NCBI RefSeq assembly: GCF_015207395.1
Contig: NZ_JADEWX010000007.1
Location: forward strand, 1 to 64,000
Length of the DNA stretch: 64,000 nt
DNA from: Nodosilinea sp. LEGE 07088
Lineage (GTDB): Bacteria > Cyanobacteriota > Cyanobacteriia > Phormidesmidales > Phormidesmidaceae
Reading direction: 5' to 3'
Both the position numbers and the translations under genes were made by a program. Of this stretch, positions 35,610 through 42,936 are shown one piece after another. Under the pieces are notes generated by a model. It made no database searches. It was given only the letters and a program-made list of their open reading frames with translations, and was not told the DNA's origin. Numbering within the stretch: position 1 is the first letter of the stretch; each line of letters starts with the position of its first letter.

Positions 35610-37037
35610 TCAAGCATCGGTCGGGTGAGGCGGGGATGGCGATCGCGGCGCTAAGGGTGACGGCGGAACGTTTATTTGCCGCACCAAAATATCTTCTAGG
35701 CGGGGGCCATCCGTCGATAGAATCACCCATTCGCGATCGGCAAACATCAACCGCTCACCCGCGTGGGGAATTTTCTGCATTTGATAGATTAAAAACCCGC
35801 CAAGGGTCTGGTAGTCATCGGCATAGGGCAGATCGAGATTGAGCAACTCGTTGACTTCTTCGAGATCGGTGTGGGCTTTAATGCGGTATGACAACTCATC
35901 GACAACCTGGACTAGATCGTCGTCATGGTCATCGGGTTCATGGATTTTGCCGATAATTTCAGTCGTCAGATCGCGCAGGGTTAGTAGCCCGCCGGTGCCG
36001 CCAAATTCATCGACCACGATCACCAATTCTTGACCAGTGCGCTGCATGGTGGCCAGTAGCTCGTGTAGGGGCGTGTATTCAGGCACAAAGCGAGCAGGCT
36101 TAACCCAGGGAGCAATGGGGGTTTCGAGGGTGATCTGCTGGCGCGCTAGGGGCTGTAAAAACTGCTTGAGTTCTACCATGCCTTGAATGTCATCCAGGGA
36201 GTCGCCCATCACGGGATAGCGCGAGTGCTCGGTGTCAACCACGACTTCGAGCAGTTCTCTAAAGTTGGCGGCCAGGGCAATGGCGCTGATCTGAGTACGC
36301 GGTACCATCACTTCGCCAGCGGTAACCTCTCGAAACTCAAACACATTGTTGAGCAACGCCCGTTCCTCAGCCTCTAAACCAGGGGTTTCGGCGGTGGTGC
36401 GAATAATCAGCTGAAGTTCTTCGGGCGTGAGCCGGCTATAGCTCACCTGATTGCTGTACTGGATATTAGCCAGCCGCAGCAGCAGTCGGGTCGATTGGTT
36501 GAGTACCCAAATGAAAGGGTTAAACAGGCGGGCGATGGTCAAGCTGGGGGGGCCGAGGAAGCGAGCCACCTGCTCTGGGTAGAGCATGGCCACTGACTTA
36601 GGGCATAGTTCGCCCAAGACAATTTGCAGGTAAGCCACTAGAAAGAAGGCGAGCGGAATGGCGAGCGCATGGGCTAGCGCTTCACTTTGGGCCGTTGTCA
36701 GCGGAGTTTGGGTAATCCAAAACGCCAGGGGTATGGCAATGGTGCCTTCGCCCACCCAGCCTAGGGCCAAGCTAGATAGGGTGATGCCAAATTGAGTAGT
36801 CGAGAGCAGGCGGTCGAGGCTGCGCTGGAGTTGCTGAACGGTTTTGGCCTGCACATCTCCTTGAGACACCAGTTGGCTGATACGCGATCGCCGCACCGAA
36901 ACCATCGAAAACTCAGCTGCCACAAAAAAGGCATTGATGCCGATCAGCACCACCACGGCCAACAGCCGAGAGACAATGGCGGCGGCGGGTAGGGCGTCGG
37001 GAATAACAACAGTGGATAGCGAAGGAAACACACACAT
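35610..37037 (-). CDS. CNNM/HlyC-CorC family transporter with CBS domains
   Basis: 475-residue membrane protein. The N-terminal CNNM domain (about 15-210) has three or four helices (AVVVLIGINAFFVAAEFSMV, LAIPLAFFLVAYLQIVLGEL). Two CBS motifs (about 235-355; VMVPRTQISAIALAANFREL, VDEFGGTGGLLTLRDL) and a C-terminal CorC_HlyC domain (about 370-460; DLPYADDYQTLGGFLIYQMQ) follow. The family exports Mg2+ or Na+; hemolysin annotations are historical. The 81-residue membrane protein lies 17 bp upstream in the same direction. Confidence 0.94.
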   Translation of the reverse strand: MCVFPSLSTVVIPDALPAAAIVSRLLAVVVLIGINAFFVAAEFSMVSVRRSRISQLVSQGDVQAKTVQQLQRSLDRLLSTTQFGITLSSLALGWVGEGTIAIPLAFWITQTPLTTAQSEALAHALAIPLAFFLVAYLQIVLGELCPKSVAMLYPEQVARFLGPPSLTIARLFNPFIWVLNQSTRLLLRLANIQYSNQVSYSRLTPEELQLIIRTTAETPGLEAEERALLNNVFEFREVTAGEVMVPRTQISAIALAANFRELLEVVVDTEHSRYPVMGDSLDDIQGMVELKQFLQPLARQQITLETPIAPWVKPARFVPEYTPLHELLATMQRTGQELVIVVDEFGGTGGLLTLRDLTTEIIGKIHEPDDHDDDLVQVVDELSYRIKAHTDLEEVNELLNLDLPYADDYQTLGGFLIYQMQKIPHAGERLMFADREWVILSTDGPRLEDILVRQINVPPSPLAPRSPSPPHPTDA

Positions 37038-37054
37038 AGCCCAGCGCCTAAGAG

Positions 37055-37300
37055 CTACTGGCCACCGCTAGTCCGAGACTTCACCTGCTGCAAAACATCG
37101 GCCTCATTGACCAAGATCACATTGCCTTGCCCAGGGCTGCCAGACCCACCAGCGGGGGTACCGCTGGTGGGTCTGGTTTCGGGCTGGCGCACGCCGGTCA
37201 GCGCTTGCCGACCCAGGGTAAACCCCCAGGAAGCACTAACGACTCCCGAACCAATCATGAGCGAGAGCAAAATCAACGTAAATGCTACGGCAGGGTTCAT
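37055..37300 (-). CDS. Small membrane protein, hypothetical
   Basis: 81 residues with one N-terminal transmembrane helix (AVAFTLILLSLMIGSGVVSASW) and a Pro/Gly/Thr-rich cytoplasmic or periplasmic tail. It reads through a perfect 37-base hairpin in the DNA at its middle. The same-strand CNNM gene follows 17 bp downstream, so they may be co-transcribed. No family recognised. Confidence 0.65.
   Translation of the reverse strand: MNPAVAFTLILLSLMIGSGVVSASWGFTLGRQALTGVRQPETRPTSGTPAGGSGSPGQGNVILVNEADVLQQVKSRTSGGQ
37140..37176. repeat. Perfect 16-bp hairpin inside a coding region
   Basis: CCAGACCCACCAGCGG is followed after GGGTA by its exact complement. It lies in the linker-coding part of the small membrane protein gene. 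Such a strong structure could slow translation or processing of the mRNA that continues into the CNNM gene, or be a small insertion. Confidence 0.75.
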
Positions 37301-37468
37301 GGCAGGGGCAAAAGATAACTGGGAGAAAACCTAAACCTATCGCAGACGGCATCACCACAGCCGACTTTGATACACAGCAATTATAAATTTAAGCGTTGAA
37401 TAACGTTTAAAGCCTGCCCGAGATTTCAGGTCTTGCAGTAAAATGTATTGTCCCCATATGGGATAGCA

Positions 37469-37541
37469 CCAGGGTTGGCCGAGCGGATTAGGCAGCGAAC
37501 TCATAATTCGCCCCAGGCAGGTTCAACTCCTGCACCCTGGA
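37469..37541 (+). tRNA. tRNA-Met (CAT), elongator type
   Basis: 73 nt cloverleaf: acceptor CCAGGGT/ACCCTGG with discriminator A, D-stem GCC/GGC, anticodon stem GCGAA/TTCGC with loop CTCATAA (anticodon CAT), T-arm GCAGG/CCTGC with loop TTCAACT. CCA is not encoded. CAT anticodons also occur in tRNA-Ile2; the sequence more closely resembles the cyanobacterial elongator methionine tRNA. Confidence 0.93.
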
Positions 37542-37597
37542 TTATGACTACCACTAACCGGTGCAAGCGTTGAACCCGTTGATGAAGTTGCCACGGT

Positions 37598-37996
37598 TTA
37601 GAAGGACTCAAAGATAAACTCTGAGCCAACGTAGGGAGTCTGGTCACTGGGCATGGTTAGCAGGGTTGTTGTGTAAGGGTTCACCAAATCGGGAACCCGG
37701 ATAGTGGGATCAGCAGTAGTTTGCAGCAGCAAAATATCTCTTACCGCTGCAGAGGTGCCGTTGCCATCCCACTCCAGCTCACGCTCGGGGAAGCCAAATC
37801 CAATAATGCGGTTAAATTGGCGGGTGATGGTGCGATTTTCAAAATAATCGCCAGAGTAGGTGCTGGTTAAATCATCTAGGGCGTCAGGAATGGTTTGAAC
37901 CGTGGCCTCTTGGGCCTGCCCGGACGGTGCTGCAAGGGCAAGCGCCGTCAGCAGTGACAGCGTCAGGCCAGAAATATGATTTAATTGAATGCCCAT
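37598..37996 (-). CDS. Secreted hypothetical protein
   Basis: 132 residues from the ATG at 37996, preceded by GGAG with an 8-nt gap. Signal peptide (about 1-28: MGIQLNHISGLTLSLLTALA). The mature part has FENRTITRQFNRIIGFGFPE and ELEWDGNGTSAAVRDILLLQ, beta-rich, no Cys. Likely periplasmic. I do not recognise the family; similar secreted proteins occur in cyanobacteria. Confidence 0.75.
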   Translation of the reverse strand: MGIQLNHISGLTLSLLTALALAAPSGQAQEATVQTIPDALDDLTSTYSGDYFENRTITRQFNRIIGFGFPERELEWDGNGTSAAVRDILLLQTTADPTIRVPDLVNPYTTTLLTMPSDQTPYVGSEFIFESF

Positions 37997-38181
37997 GGCC
38001 AAGACTCCTCAACTCGTTGGATTGGTGCGGTTCTAGCATCGCGATCGCCATCAGTCCAAGTGTACCCGAGAACCCATAGCTCCCTTAGGCTACACAAAAC
38101 TTAATTGAACTGATCACCTAGTGCATGTCATTTATAGCGCGATCGCACAAAACCGGAGCATTTTTAAGGAATTTACTTTCG

Positions 38182-38799
38182 ATGGACGAGCTTTTAATCG
38201 ATCTGCCCATGGCATCACTGTTGACTCTAGACCTGGCTGCGCTGCGATCGCCACTCCTCGATTTGTTTTGTCAGGGTGCCTACCAAGAAGGAGACTTTGT
38301 CCTCACCTCTGGGCAGCGCAGCACCTACTACACCAACGGTAAGTTAATCACCCTGCATCCTCAGGGAGCCCTGATGGTAGGTCGCTTACTGCTCGATTTA
38401 GTCTCACCCGAAACCGTAGCGGTAGCGGGGCTGACCCTGGGGGCCGACCCGCTGGTCACCGCCGTCAGCCTGGTAGGGGCCTACCAAGATCGCACGCTAT
38501 TCCCGCTGATTATTCGCAAAGAGGCTAAGGGGCACGGAACCCGCGCTTATATTGAAGGGCTCACCCTGCCTCCGGGCAGTGTCGTCACGGTGCTAGAAGA
38601 TGTGGTAACAACGGGGCAGTCTGCCCTCCAAGCCGTCGATCGCCTCCAGGCCGCAGGCTATCGAGTCAACCAGGTTTTAACTCTAGTCGATCGCCAGCAG
38701 GGCGGAGCGGAGCTCTATCAAAGCCACAACCTGCCGTTTAAAGCTCTGTTTGACATCCAGGATATTCAAGCCCACTGGGCTACCCTCAACCCCGCCTAA
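38182..38799 (+). CDS. pyrE: Orotate phosphoribosyltransferase
   Basis: Transfers phosphoribosyl from PRPP to orotate, giving OMP in pyrimidine synthesis. The PRPP loop VVTVLEDVVTTGQSALQAVD, the flexible RKEAKGHGTRAYIEG loop and FVLTSGQRSTYYTNGKL at the N terminus are typical. 205 residues from the Met at 38182; ATG at 38209 (MASLLTLDL) is also possible. The stop TAA overlaps the next ATG (TAATG), which suggests translational coupling to the broken methyltransferase gene. Confidence 0.95.
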   Translation: MDELLIDLPMASLLTLDLAALRSPLLDLFCQGAYQEGDFVLTSGQRSTYYTNGKLITLHPQGALMVGRLLLDLVSPETVAVAGLTLGADPLVTAVSLVGAYQDRTLFPLIIRKEAKGHGTRAYIEGLTLPPGSVVTVLEDVVTTGQSALQAVDRLQAAGYRVNQVLTLVDRQQGGAELYQSHNLPFKALFDIQDIQAHWATLNPA

Positions 38800-39065
38800 T
38801 GTCTTCTCACCTGCGTCCCGATATTGGCTTTGTGCCCACCCCCGCCGATGCCAGGGTCGCCATGCTCAAGCTGGCGGATCTCAGCCCCACCGATGTGGCC
38901 TATGACCTGGGATGTGGCGATCTAAATCCTGTTTTGCTAACCCCCGATTCTGTCGGGGCGAATGCCATTCGCCCCGACAGGTGGGCCTCTACAGGATCGG
39001 GGGTATACGGTTTGGATTTGGTACCAGACCAGGCTGTACCGATCGCAACCTGGCAAGGGGGCTAG
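38799..39065 (+). pseudogene. Truncated SAM-dependent methyltransferase
   Basis: The first 42 codons read PDIGFVPTPADARVAMLKLA and DVAYDLGCGD, the start of a class I methyltransferase with motif I (DLGCGDG). At about 38922 the sequence passes into a small inverted-repeat element and the frame carries on through it as unrelated residues to a stop at 39065. The remaining two thirds of the gene is gone, and a CTAG-bounded element follows at once. It overlaps pyrE by one base, so the break does not affect pyrE. Confidence 0.82.
38922..39023. mobile_element. Small element, family D copy 1, in methyltransferase gene
   Basis: About 102 bp. Right end, read inward, TACCAAATCCAAACCG; left end TCTAAATCCTGTTTTG; then both arms have ACCCCCGAT. 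In the middle is a perfect palindrome GTCGGGGCGAATG/CATTCGCCCCGAC. The same layout is in the copy at 42692-42794. It interrupts the methyltransferase motif I region. Confidence 0.7.
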
Positions 39066-39171
39066 TACTCTGAGGCGGAAATAACCCGGCTGTTTACTCG
39101 CGCGGAAACCCTTATGAGGCCTGGGGTTCCCGTTCTGCCTCTGCCTTCTTACTGCTGCCTTTCGGTACTAG
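39062..39171. mobile_element. CTAG-bounded small element, family C copy 2
   Basis: 110 bp, about 90% identical to 63563-63673. Ends CTAGTACTCTGAGGCGGAAA and, from the other end, CTAGTACCGAAAGGCAG. The right CTAG contains the TAG stop of the ferritin-like gene on the minus strand. Confidence 0.8.
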
Positions 39172-40079
39172 CTGGTCGCGTTCTGTACCTGGGAGGAGGG
39201 TTTCGCAGCTGGCTTTTGCACCCCTGCTAGAAACATCGGCAAAAAGGTTTTGATGAAGGTTTCGGGGTCACGCTGCCAGGCTTTTTGGGCCGCCGTGAGT
39301 CGCGTTTTCTGCACCTCTGGGGCCAGCAGCGTAGCGGGCAGGCGCTCCAGCAGATAACCAGGCCGTTCCCACACTGGCAGGGTGTTGGCAATATCGAGTA
39401 GGTTACTGACCCGGCGCAGCTCGGCCCCGAGGGTGATGTCCATGCCCGATTCAAAGGCCGTTTGCTCAATGGCGGTATATTTGCGCTTCGCCAACTCTAC
39501 CCGTTCCCGGTGAGCGGGGCTTTTGCGGGCGATTTCTGCCAGTCGGCGGGTGCCCCAGCGCACGTGGCCAGCCTCTTCGGGCAGAATGCGCTCAAGGGTT
39601 TCGCGAATCTTAATATTCTCAGGGGTTTGAGGCGCTGACTTGAGGGCATGAATATGAGCGGCAAAATATTCACAGCCCCGCTTCTCAGTGACGTTGATCG
39701 ATGCCAGGGCGGCGATCACACTGGTTTCTGGATCGTTGGCGTCTTTCAGACTGTCTTGATCGAGCAGACGCTCAAACTCATCGATATAGGAGAGCCCAGG
39801 GGGAGTACTAATCTCAACGCCCAGGTCGACCAACAGATCCGTTAGCCACACGGCGTGACGGGCTTCATCCGACACATGGTGAGACAGATCTTTGACCAGA
39901 TCGGCAGGCTTGCCGTTTAGGGTCTCAATCAAATCAGTCAGGTCTTTGCAGCTCCGCTGTTCGTTGTAGCGATAGCGATTGAGTGTGATGTGGTGAATTT
40001 CTGGATCATGGACGACCCGATTCATGACATCGCGGGCACTCAGAGCATTGAGAAACTTGCGAGGATAGGTAACAGCCAT
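39168..40079 (-). CDS. Ferritin-like diiron protein
   Basis: 303-residue helical protein with ferritin-like diiron ligands: DEARHAVW and EKRGCEYFAAH in the first half and PEEAGHVRWGTRR in the second. Soluble and without a signal. Function is not known; related ferritin-like proteins include tRNA-modifying hydroxylases and iron-binding oxidases, so an oxidative diiron activity is the best inference. Its stop codon is in the flanking CTAG of a small element. Confidence 0.82.
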   Translation of the reverse strand: MAVTYPRKFLNALSARDVMNRVVHDPEIHHITLNRYRYNEQRSCKDLTDLIETLNGKPADLVKDLSHHVSDEARHAVWLTDLLVDLGVEISTPPGLSYIDEFERLLDQDSLKDANDPETSVIAALASINVTEKRGCEYFAAHIHALKSAPQTPENIKIRETLERILPEEAGHVRWGTRRLAEIARKSPAHRERVELAKRKYTAIEQTAFESGMDITLGAELRRVSNLLDIANTLPVWERPGYLLERLPATLLAPEVQKTRLTAAQKAWQRDPETFIKTFLPMFLAGVQKPAAKPSSQVQNATS

Positions 40080-40229
40080 TGCTCAAATTTATGTTTACGA
40101 AGCGTTACGTGGATCTTAACGCACCTTTTTTCGGGAGAGGTGGAAAAACGACCTGATAATCTGCCGTTACTCTTGGGCCTAGGGAGTAACCATGGGAAAA
40201 TCGTGGGTTGACCTGGGGCGATCGCCCCC

Positions 40230-41546
40230 CTAGCTACTTTGAGCCGTCGCCATCTGCTGTCGTAGGCTGGCAGCATCCCGCAATAAATCCGCTTGGGGGC
40301 AGCTGGTTTGCTCACCAGAGGCCAGCCATTTTATCTGCACCGTACCCTGAATGGCTTCATCGTCGCCTAAAACCAGACAAACGGCGGCCCCGCTACGATC
40401 GGCCCGCTTAAACTGCTTGCCAAAGGCAGACCCGCTCAGGTCAAGCTCAACCGTTAGACCCTGGTGGCGGAGTTTTTGAGCCAATTGCAGAGCATTGGCT
40501 TCGGCCTGTTCGCCCCGAGAAACCAGATAGATATCGGGGTTGGCCATGATGGGCTGTTGCAGGGTTTCGAGTAGCAGGGTGAGGCGCTCTAGGCCAATGG
40601 CCCAGCCCACCGCTGGGGTGGCCGGGCCGCCCAGTTCTTCGACCAGGCCGTCGTAGCGCCCGCCGCCGCATACAGTGGCCTGGGCACCCAGATCGCTGGA
40701 CTGAATCTCAAAGGCGGTGTGGGTGTAGTAGTCGAGCCCTCGCACCAGGCGCGGGTTGAGCTCGTAGGCGATACCCAGGGCATTGAGTTGGCTGAGCACC
40801 TGGTCAAAGTGGCGCTTTGAGTCAGGCCCTAGGTAGTCCAAAATACTGGGGGCGGCGGCGGTAATGGCCTGGGTTTTTTCATCCTTGCTGTCGAGAATGC
40901 GCAGCGGGTTGCGGCTGAGGCGATCGCGCGAGTCAGCATCTAAATCGGCGGCATAGGGGGTGAGATAGTCGACCAGGGCCTGGCGGTAGCGGGTGCGATC
41001 GCGTTTATCCCCCACCGAATTTAGATAAAAGGTCAAATTCTTTAGCCCCAGGGCCTGCAAAATATCGGTGGCCAGGGCGATCACCTCCACATCGGCACGG
41101 GGGTCGGCGCTGCCCAACACCTCGACCCCGACCTGATGAAACTGCCGCTGACGACCCTTTTGGGGTCGCTCGTAGCGAAACATAGGGCCGGTATACCAGA
41201 GTCGCTGCACCCCCCCCTGGGCATAGAGACTGTGCTGTACGTAGGCCCGCACCACGCCAGCGGTACCTTCGGGACGCAGGGTACAGCCGCGATCGCCTTT
41301 ATCTTTGAAGCTATACATTTCCTTGCCGACGACATCGGTGGCTACGCCGATGCCACGCTCAAATAGGGAGGTCGCCTCAAAGGTCGGGGTACGAATTTCG
41401 CGGTAGGCAGCCCGAGCCAAAATTTCCCGGGCCGTGGCCTCGACCCGCTGCCAGGTGTGAATGTCAGCTACCTTCACGTCTTTGCCCACCAGCTGGGTTT
41501 TGGGCAAAATGTCTTCGGTTCCGGGCAGAGATTGAATCGGCTCCAT
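40230..41546 (-). CDS. hisS: Histidine-tRNA ligase
   Basis: Class II aminoacyl-tRNA synthetase, 438 residues. Motif 2 (GPMFRYERPQKGRQRQFHQV), the His-specific region LVRGLDYYTHTAFEIQ and motif 3 (GWAIGLERLTLLLE) are present, and the C-terminal anticodon-binding domain starts around residue 335 (IYLVSRGEQAEANAL). MEPIQSLPGTEDILP is the usual start. Isolated housekeeping gene. Confidence 0.97.
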   Translation of the reverse strand: MEPIQSLPGTEDILPKTQLVGKDVKVADIHTWQRVEATAREILARAAYREIRTPTFEATSLFERGIGVATDVVGKEMYSFKDKGDRGCTLRPEGTAGVVRAYVQHSLYAQGGVQRLWYTGPMFRYERPQKGRQRQFHQVGVEVLGSADPRADVEVIALATDILQALGLKNLTFYLNSVGDKRDRTRYRQALVDYLTPYAADLDADSRDRLSRNPLRILDSKDEKTQAITAAAPSILDYLGPDSKRHFDQVLSQLNALGIAYELNPRLVRGLDYYTHTAFEIQSSDLGAQATVCGGGRYDGLVEELGGPATPAVGWAIGLERLTLLLETLQQPIMANPDIYLVSRGEQAEANALQLAQKLRHQGLTVELDLSGSAFGKQFKRADRSGAAVCLVLGDDEAIQGTVQIKWLASGEQTSCPQADLLRDAASLRQQMATAQSS

Positions 41547-41619
41547 AGCTGGGTGAGGCGCTCGCGGTGGTCAATACAGAACACCTATCATAGCCTGTGC
41601 CGAGCCTGTAACCCTTGTC

Positions 41620-41907
41620 CTAGACCTCCTGACTTTCGGGCCGGGTCTGGGGCAGCAGGCAGCAGTTGACCTCATCGATACAGACTTTGCCCGACTGCAA
41701 TGCCCAACGAAACAAAGCCACCCGGTTACCGGTGGCTGTCTTGGTCAAAATATTGCTGATGTGGTTATCGACGGTGCGCTTGCTGATCTCTAGCTTTTCC
41801 GAAATTTCCTGATTGGTTAACCCAGATGCCACGAGCTCAACGATCTGTAGTTCTCGGTCAGAGAGGCTCCCTTGACCAGGCACTGGAGATATGTCATCAC
41901 TTGCCAT
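41620..41907 (-). CDS. pedR: LuxR-type single-domain regulator, PedR-like
   Basis: 95 residues from the Met at 41907 (MASDDISPVPGQGSLSDREL). The HTH (SLSDRELQIVELVASGLTNQEISEKLEISKRTVDNHISNILTKT) fills most of it, with no receiver domain. The C-terminal GKVCIDEVNCC has the cysteines found in the cyanobacterial PedR group, which sense photosynthetic redox state through thioredoxin; that name is from resemblance. Divergent from the DUF4168 gene, 103 bp between starts. Confidence 0.75.
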   Translation of the reverse strand: MASDDISPVPGQGSLSDRELQIVELVASGLTNQEISEKLEISKRTVDNHISNILTKTATGNRVALFRWALQSGKVCIDEVNCCLLPQTRPESQEV

Positions 41908-42010
41908 GGAGCTTTCCTCAGTCGTTATGTATTTATGCTTAATGCATACCTTTACTATAGGCGATCTAGTTTCAGCTAGGCTGGTGAAAAGCATTCTGAG
42001 CGATAGTTCT

Positions 42011-42499
42011 ATGCACCTTGGCGAGATGGCATCGGTTGCCCATGGAACGAGGGTAAGGTGGGTTGGGGCTCTGAATCACTGGAGTCAGCCAGTAAGACGA
42101 TACGGGCTGGCGGTAGCTCTAATGGGTCTGCTGCTGATAGGGTTTTCTGCCCCTGCTGGGGCAGCTACCGCTCCTTCGCCTGAGGTAGAAGACTCTGGCC
42201 CCACGGCATCTCCGGCTAAACCCGATGCCAATGACATTCCCTCAGAAACCGTCAGCCGCTTTGTGGAGGCTTACATGGCCGTCGTCAAGCTGATTGAGTC
42301 CCGGGAACTCAGTCTGCAACAAGCCGAAACCGACACCGAATCGCGCCAGATGCAGCAGGAGATTCAGGCGGCGGCCCTCGATCTGATCCAGGCTCAGGGG
42401 CTCAGTCTGTCTGACTATTGGGAGCTGTTGGGGTTGGCCAATAGCGATCCTGAGTTTCGCGATCGCGTTTTGGCTCAAATCGACGAGGCCAGCCCCTAG
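42011..42499 (+). CDS. DUF4168 secreted protein
   Basis: About 162 residues from the ATG at 42011; ATG at 42026 is also possible. It has a signal or anchor segment (YGLAVALMGLLLIGFSAPAG), a Pro/Ala linker, then a helical DUF4168 module: SETVSRFVEAYMAVVKLIES, MQQEIQAAALDLIQAQGLSL, FRDRVLAQI. The role is unknown. Its TAG stop is inside the left CTAG of a family A element. Confidence 0.82.
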   Translation: MHLGEMASVAHGTRVRWVGALNHWSQPVRRYGLAVALMGLLLIGFSAPAGAATAPSPEVEDSGPTASPAKPDANDIPSETVSRFVEAYMAVVKLIESRELSLQQAETDTESRQMQQEIQAAALDLIQAQGLSLSDYWELLGLANSDPEFRDRVLAQIDEASP

Positions 42500-42601
42500 G
42501 GCATCGGTACAGTATGGCTAAAAACCCGGTTTCTTTGTCCTGACCTAACGGCATGACTGGCATTCTGGCCGAGAAACCGGGTTTCTGTATCGGCGTTCTA
42601 G
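42496..42601. mobile_element. CTAG-bounded small element, family A copy 2
   Basis: 106 bp match to 5431-5537, with the same GCATCGGTACAGTATGG left end and ACCGGGTTTCTG hairpin arm. CTAG at both ends, and the left CTAG (42496-42499) holds the TAG stop of the DUF4168 gene. Confidence 0.8.
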
Positions 42602-42668
42602 GGCGGGTGATCAATTCTGGCCACAATCCTGCTCCCATCAGCGTTGCCACGCCCGACCTAGAAACAGG

Positions 42669-42885
42669 CTAGTACCGAAAGGCAGAAGTAATACCAAATC
42701 CTGGTTACATACCCCCGATTGCTAGGGGCATAGCATGCTATGCCCCTACGGGGTTCCTAATTGTGAATCGGGGTTTTCCAAATCGGATTTCGTATAAGAA
42801 GGCAGAAGGCAGAACGGGAACTCCAGGTATCACAAGGATTTCCGCGTGAGTAAACAGCTGAGCTATTTCCGCCATGAAGTACTAG
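42669..42885. mobile_element. CTAG-bounded small element, family C copy 3, with nested insertion
   Basis: Inverted orientation relative to the other C copies, beginning CTAGTACCGAAAGGCAGAAG and ending GAAGTACTAG. It contains a 103 bp family D element between 42692 and 42794, flanked by TAA duplicates at 42689-42691 and 42795-42797. Without that insert the element would be about 111 bp. Confidence 0.8.
42692..42794. mobile_element. Small element, family D copy 2, nested
   Basis: 103 bp with terminal inverted repeat TACCAAATCC at left and TACGAAATCC from the right. The centre has the perfect 26-bp palindrome TAGGGGCATAGCA/TGCTATGCCCCTA. Flanking TAA duplications mark a clean insertion in a known sequence. 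No open reading frame. Confidence 0.85.
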
Positions 42886-42936
42886 GAGCTATAACAGCTG
42901 ATGCTCGGGTCATCGGCAATCAATTGATGACAGCCC

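Noticed and set aside
35429-35617. 62-codon frame between the oxidoreductase and CNNM genes
   Set aside because: Overlaps the CNNM stop, basic and without family; no ribosome site.
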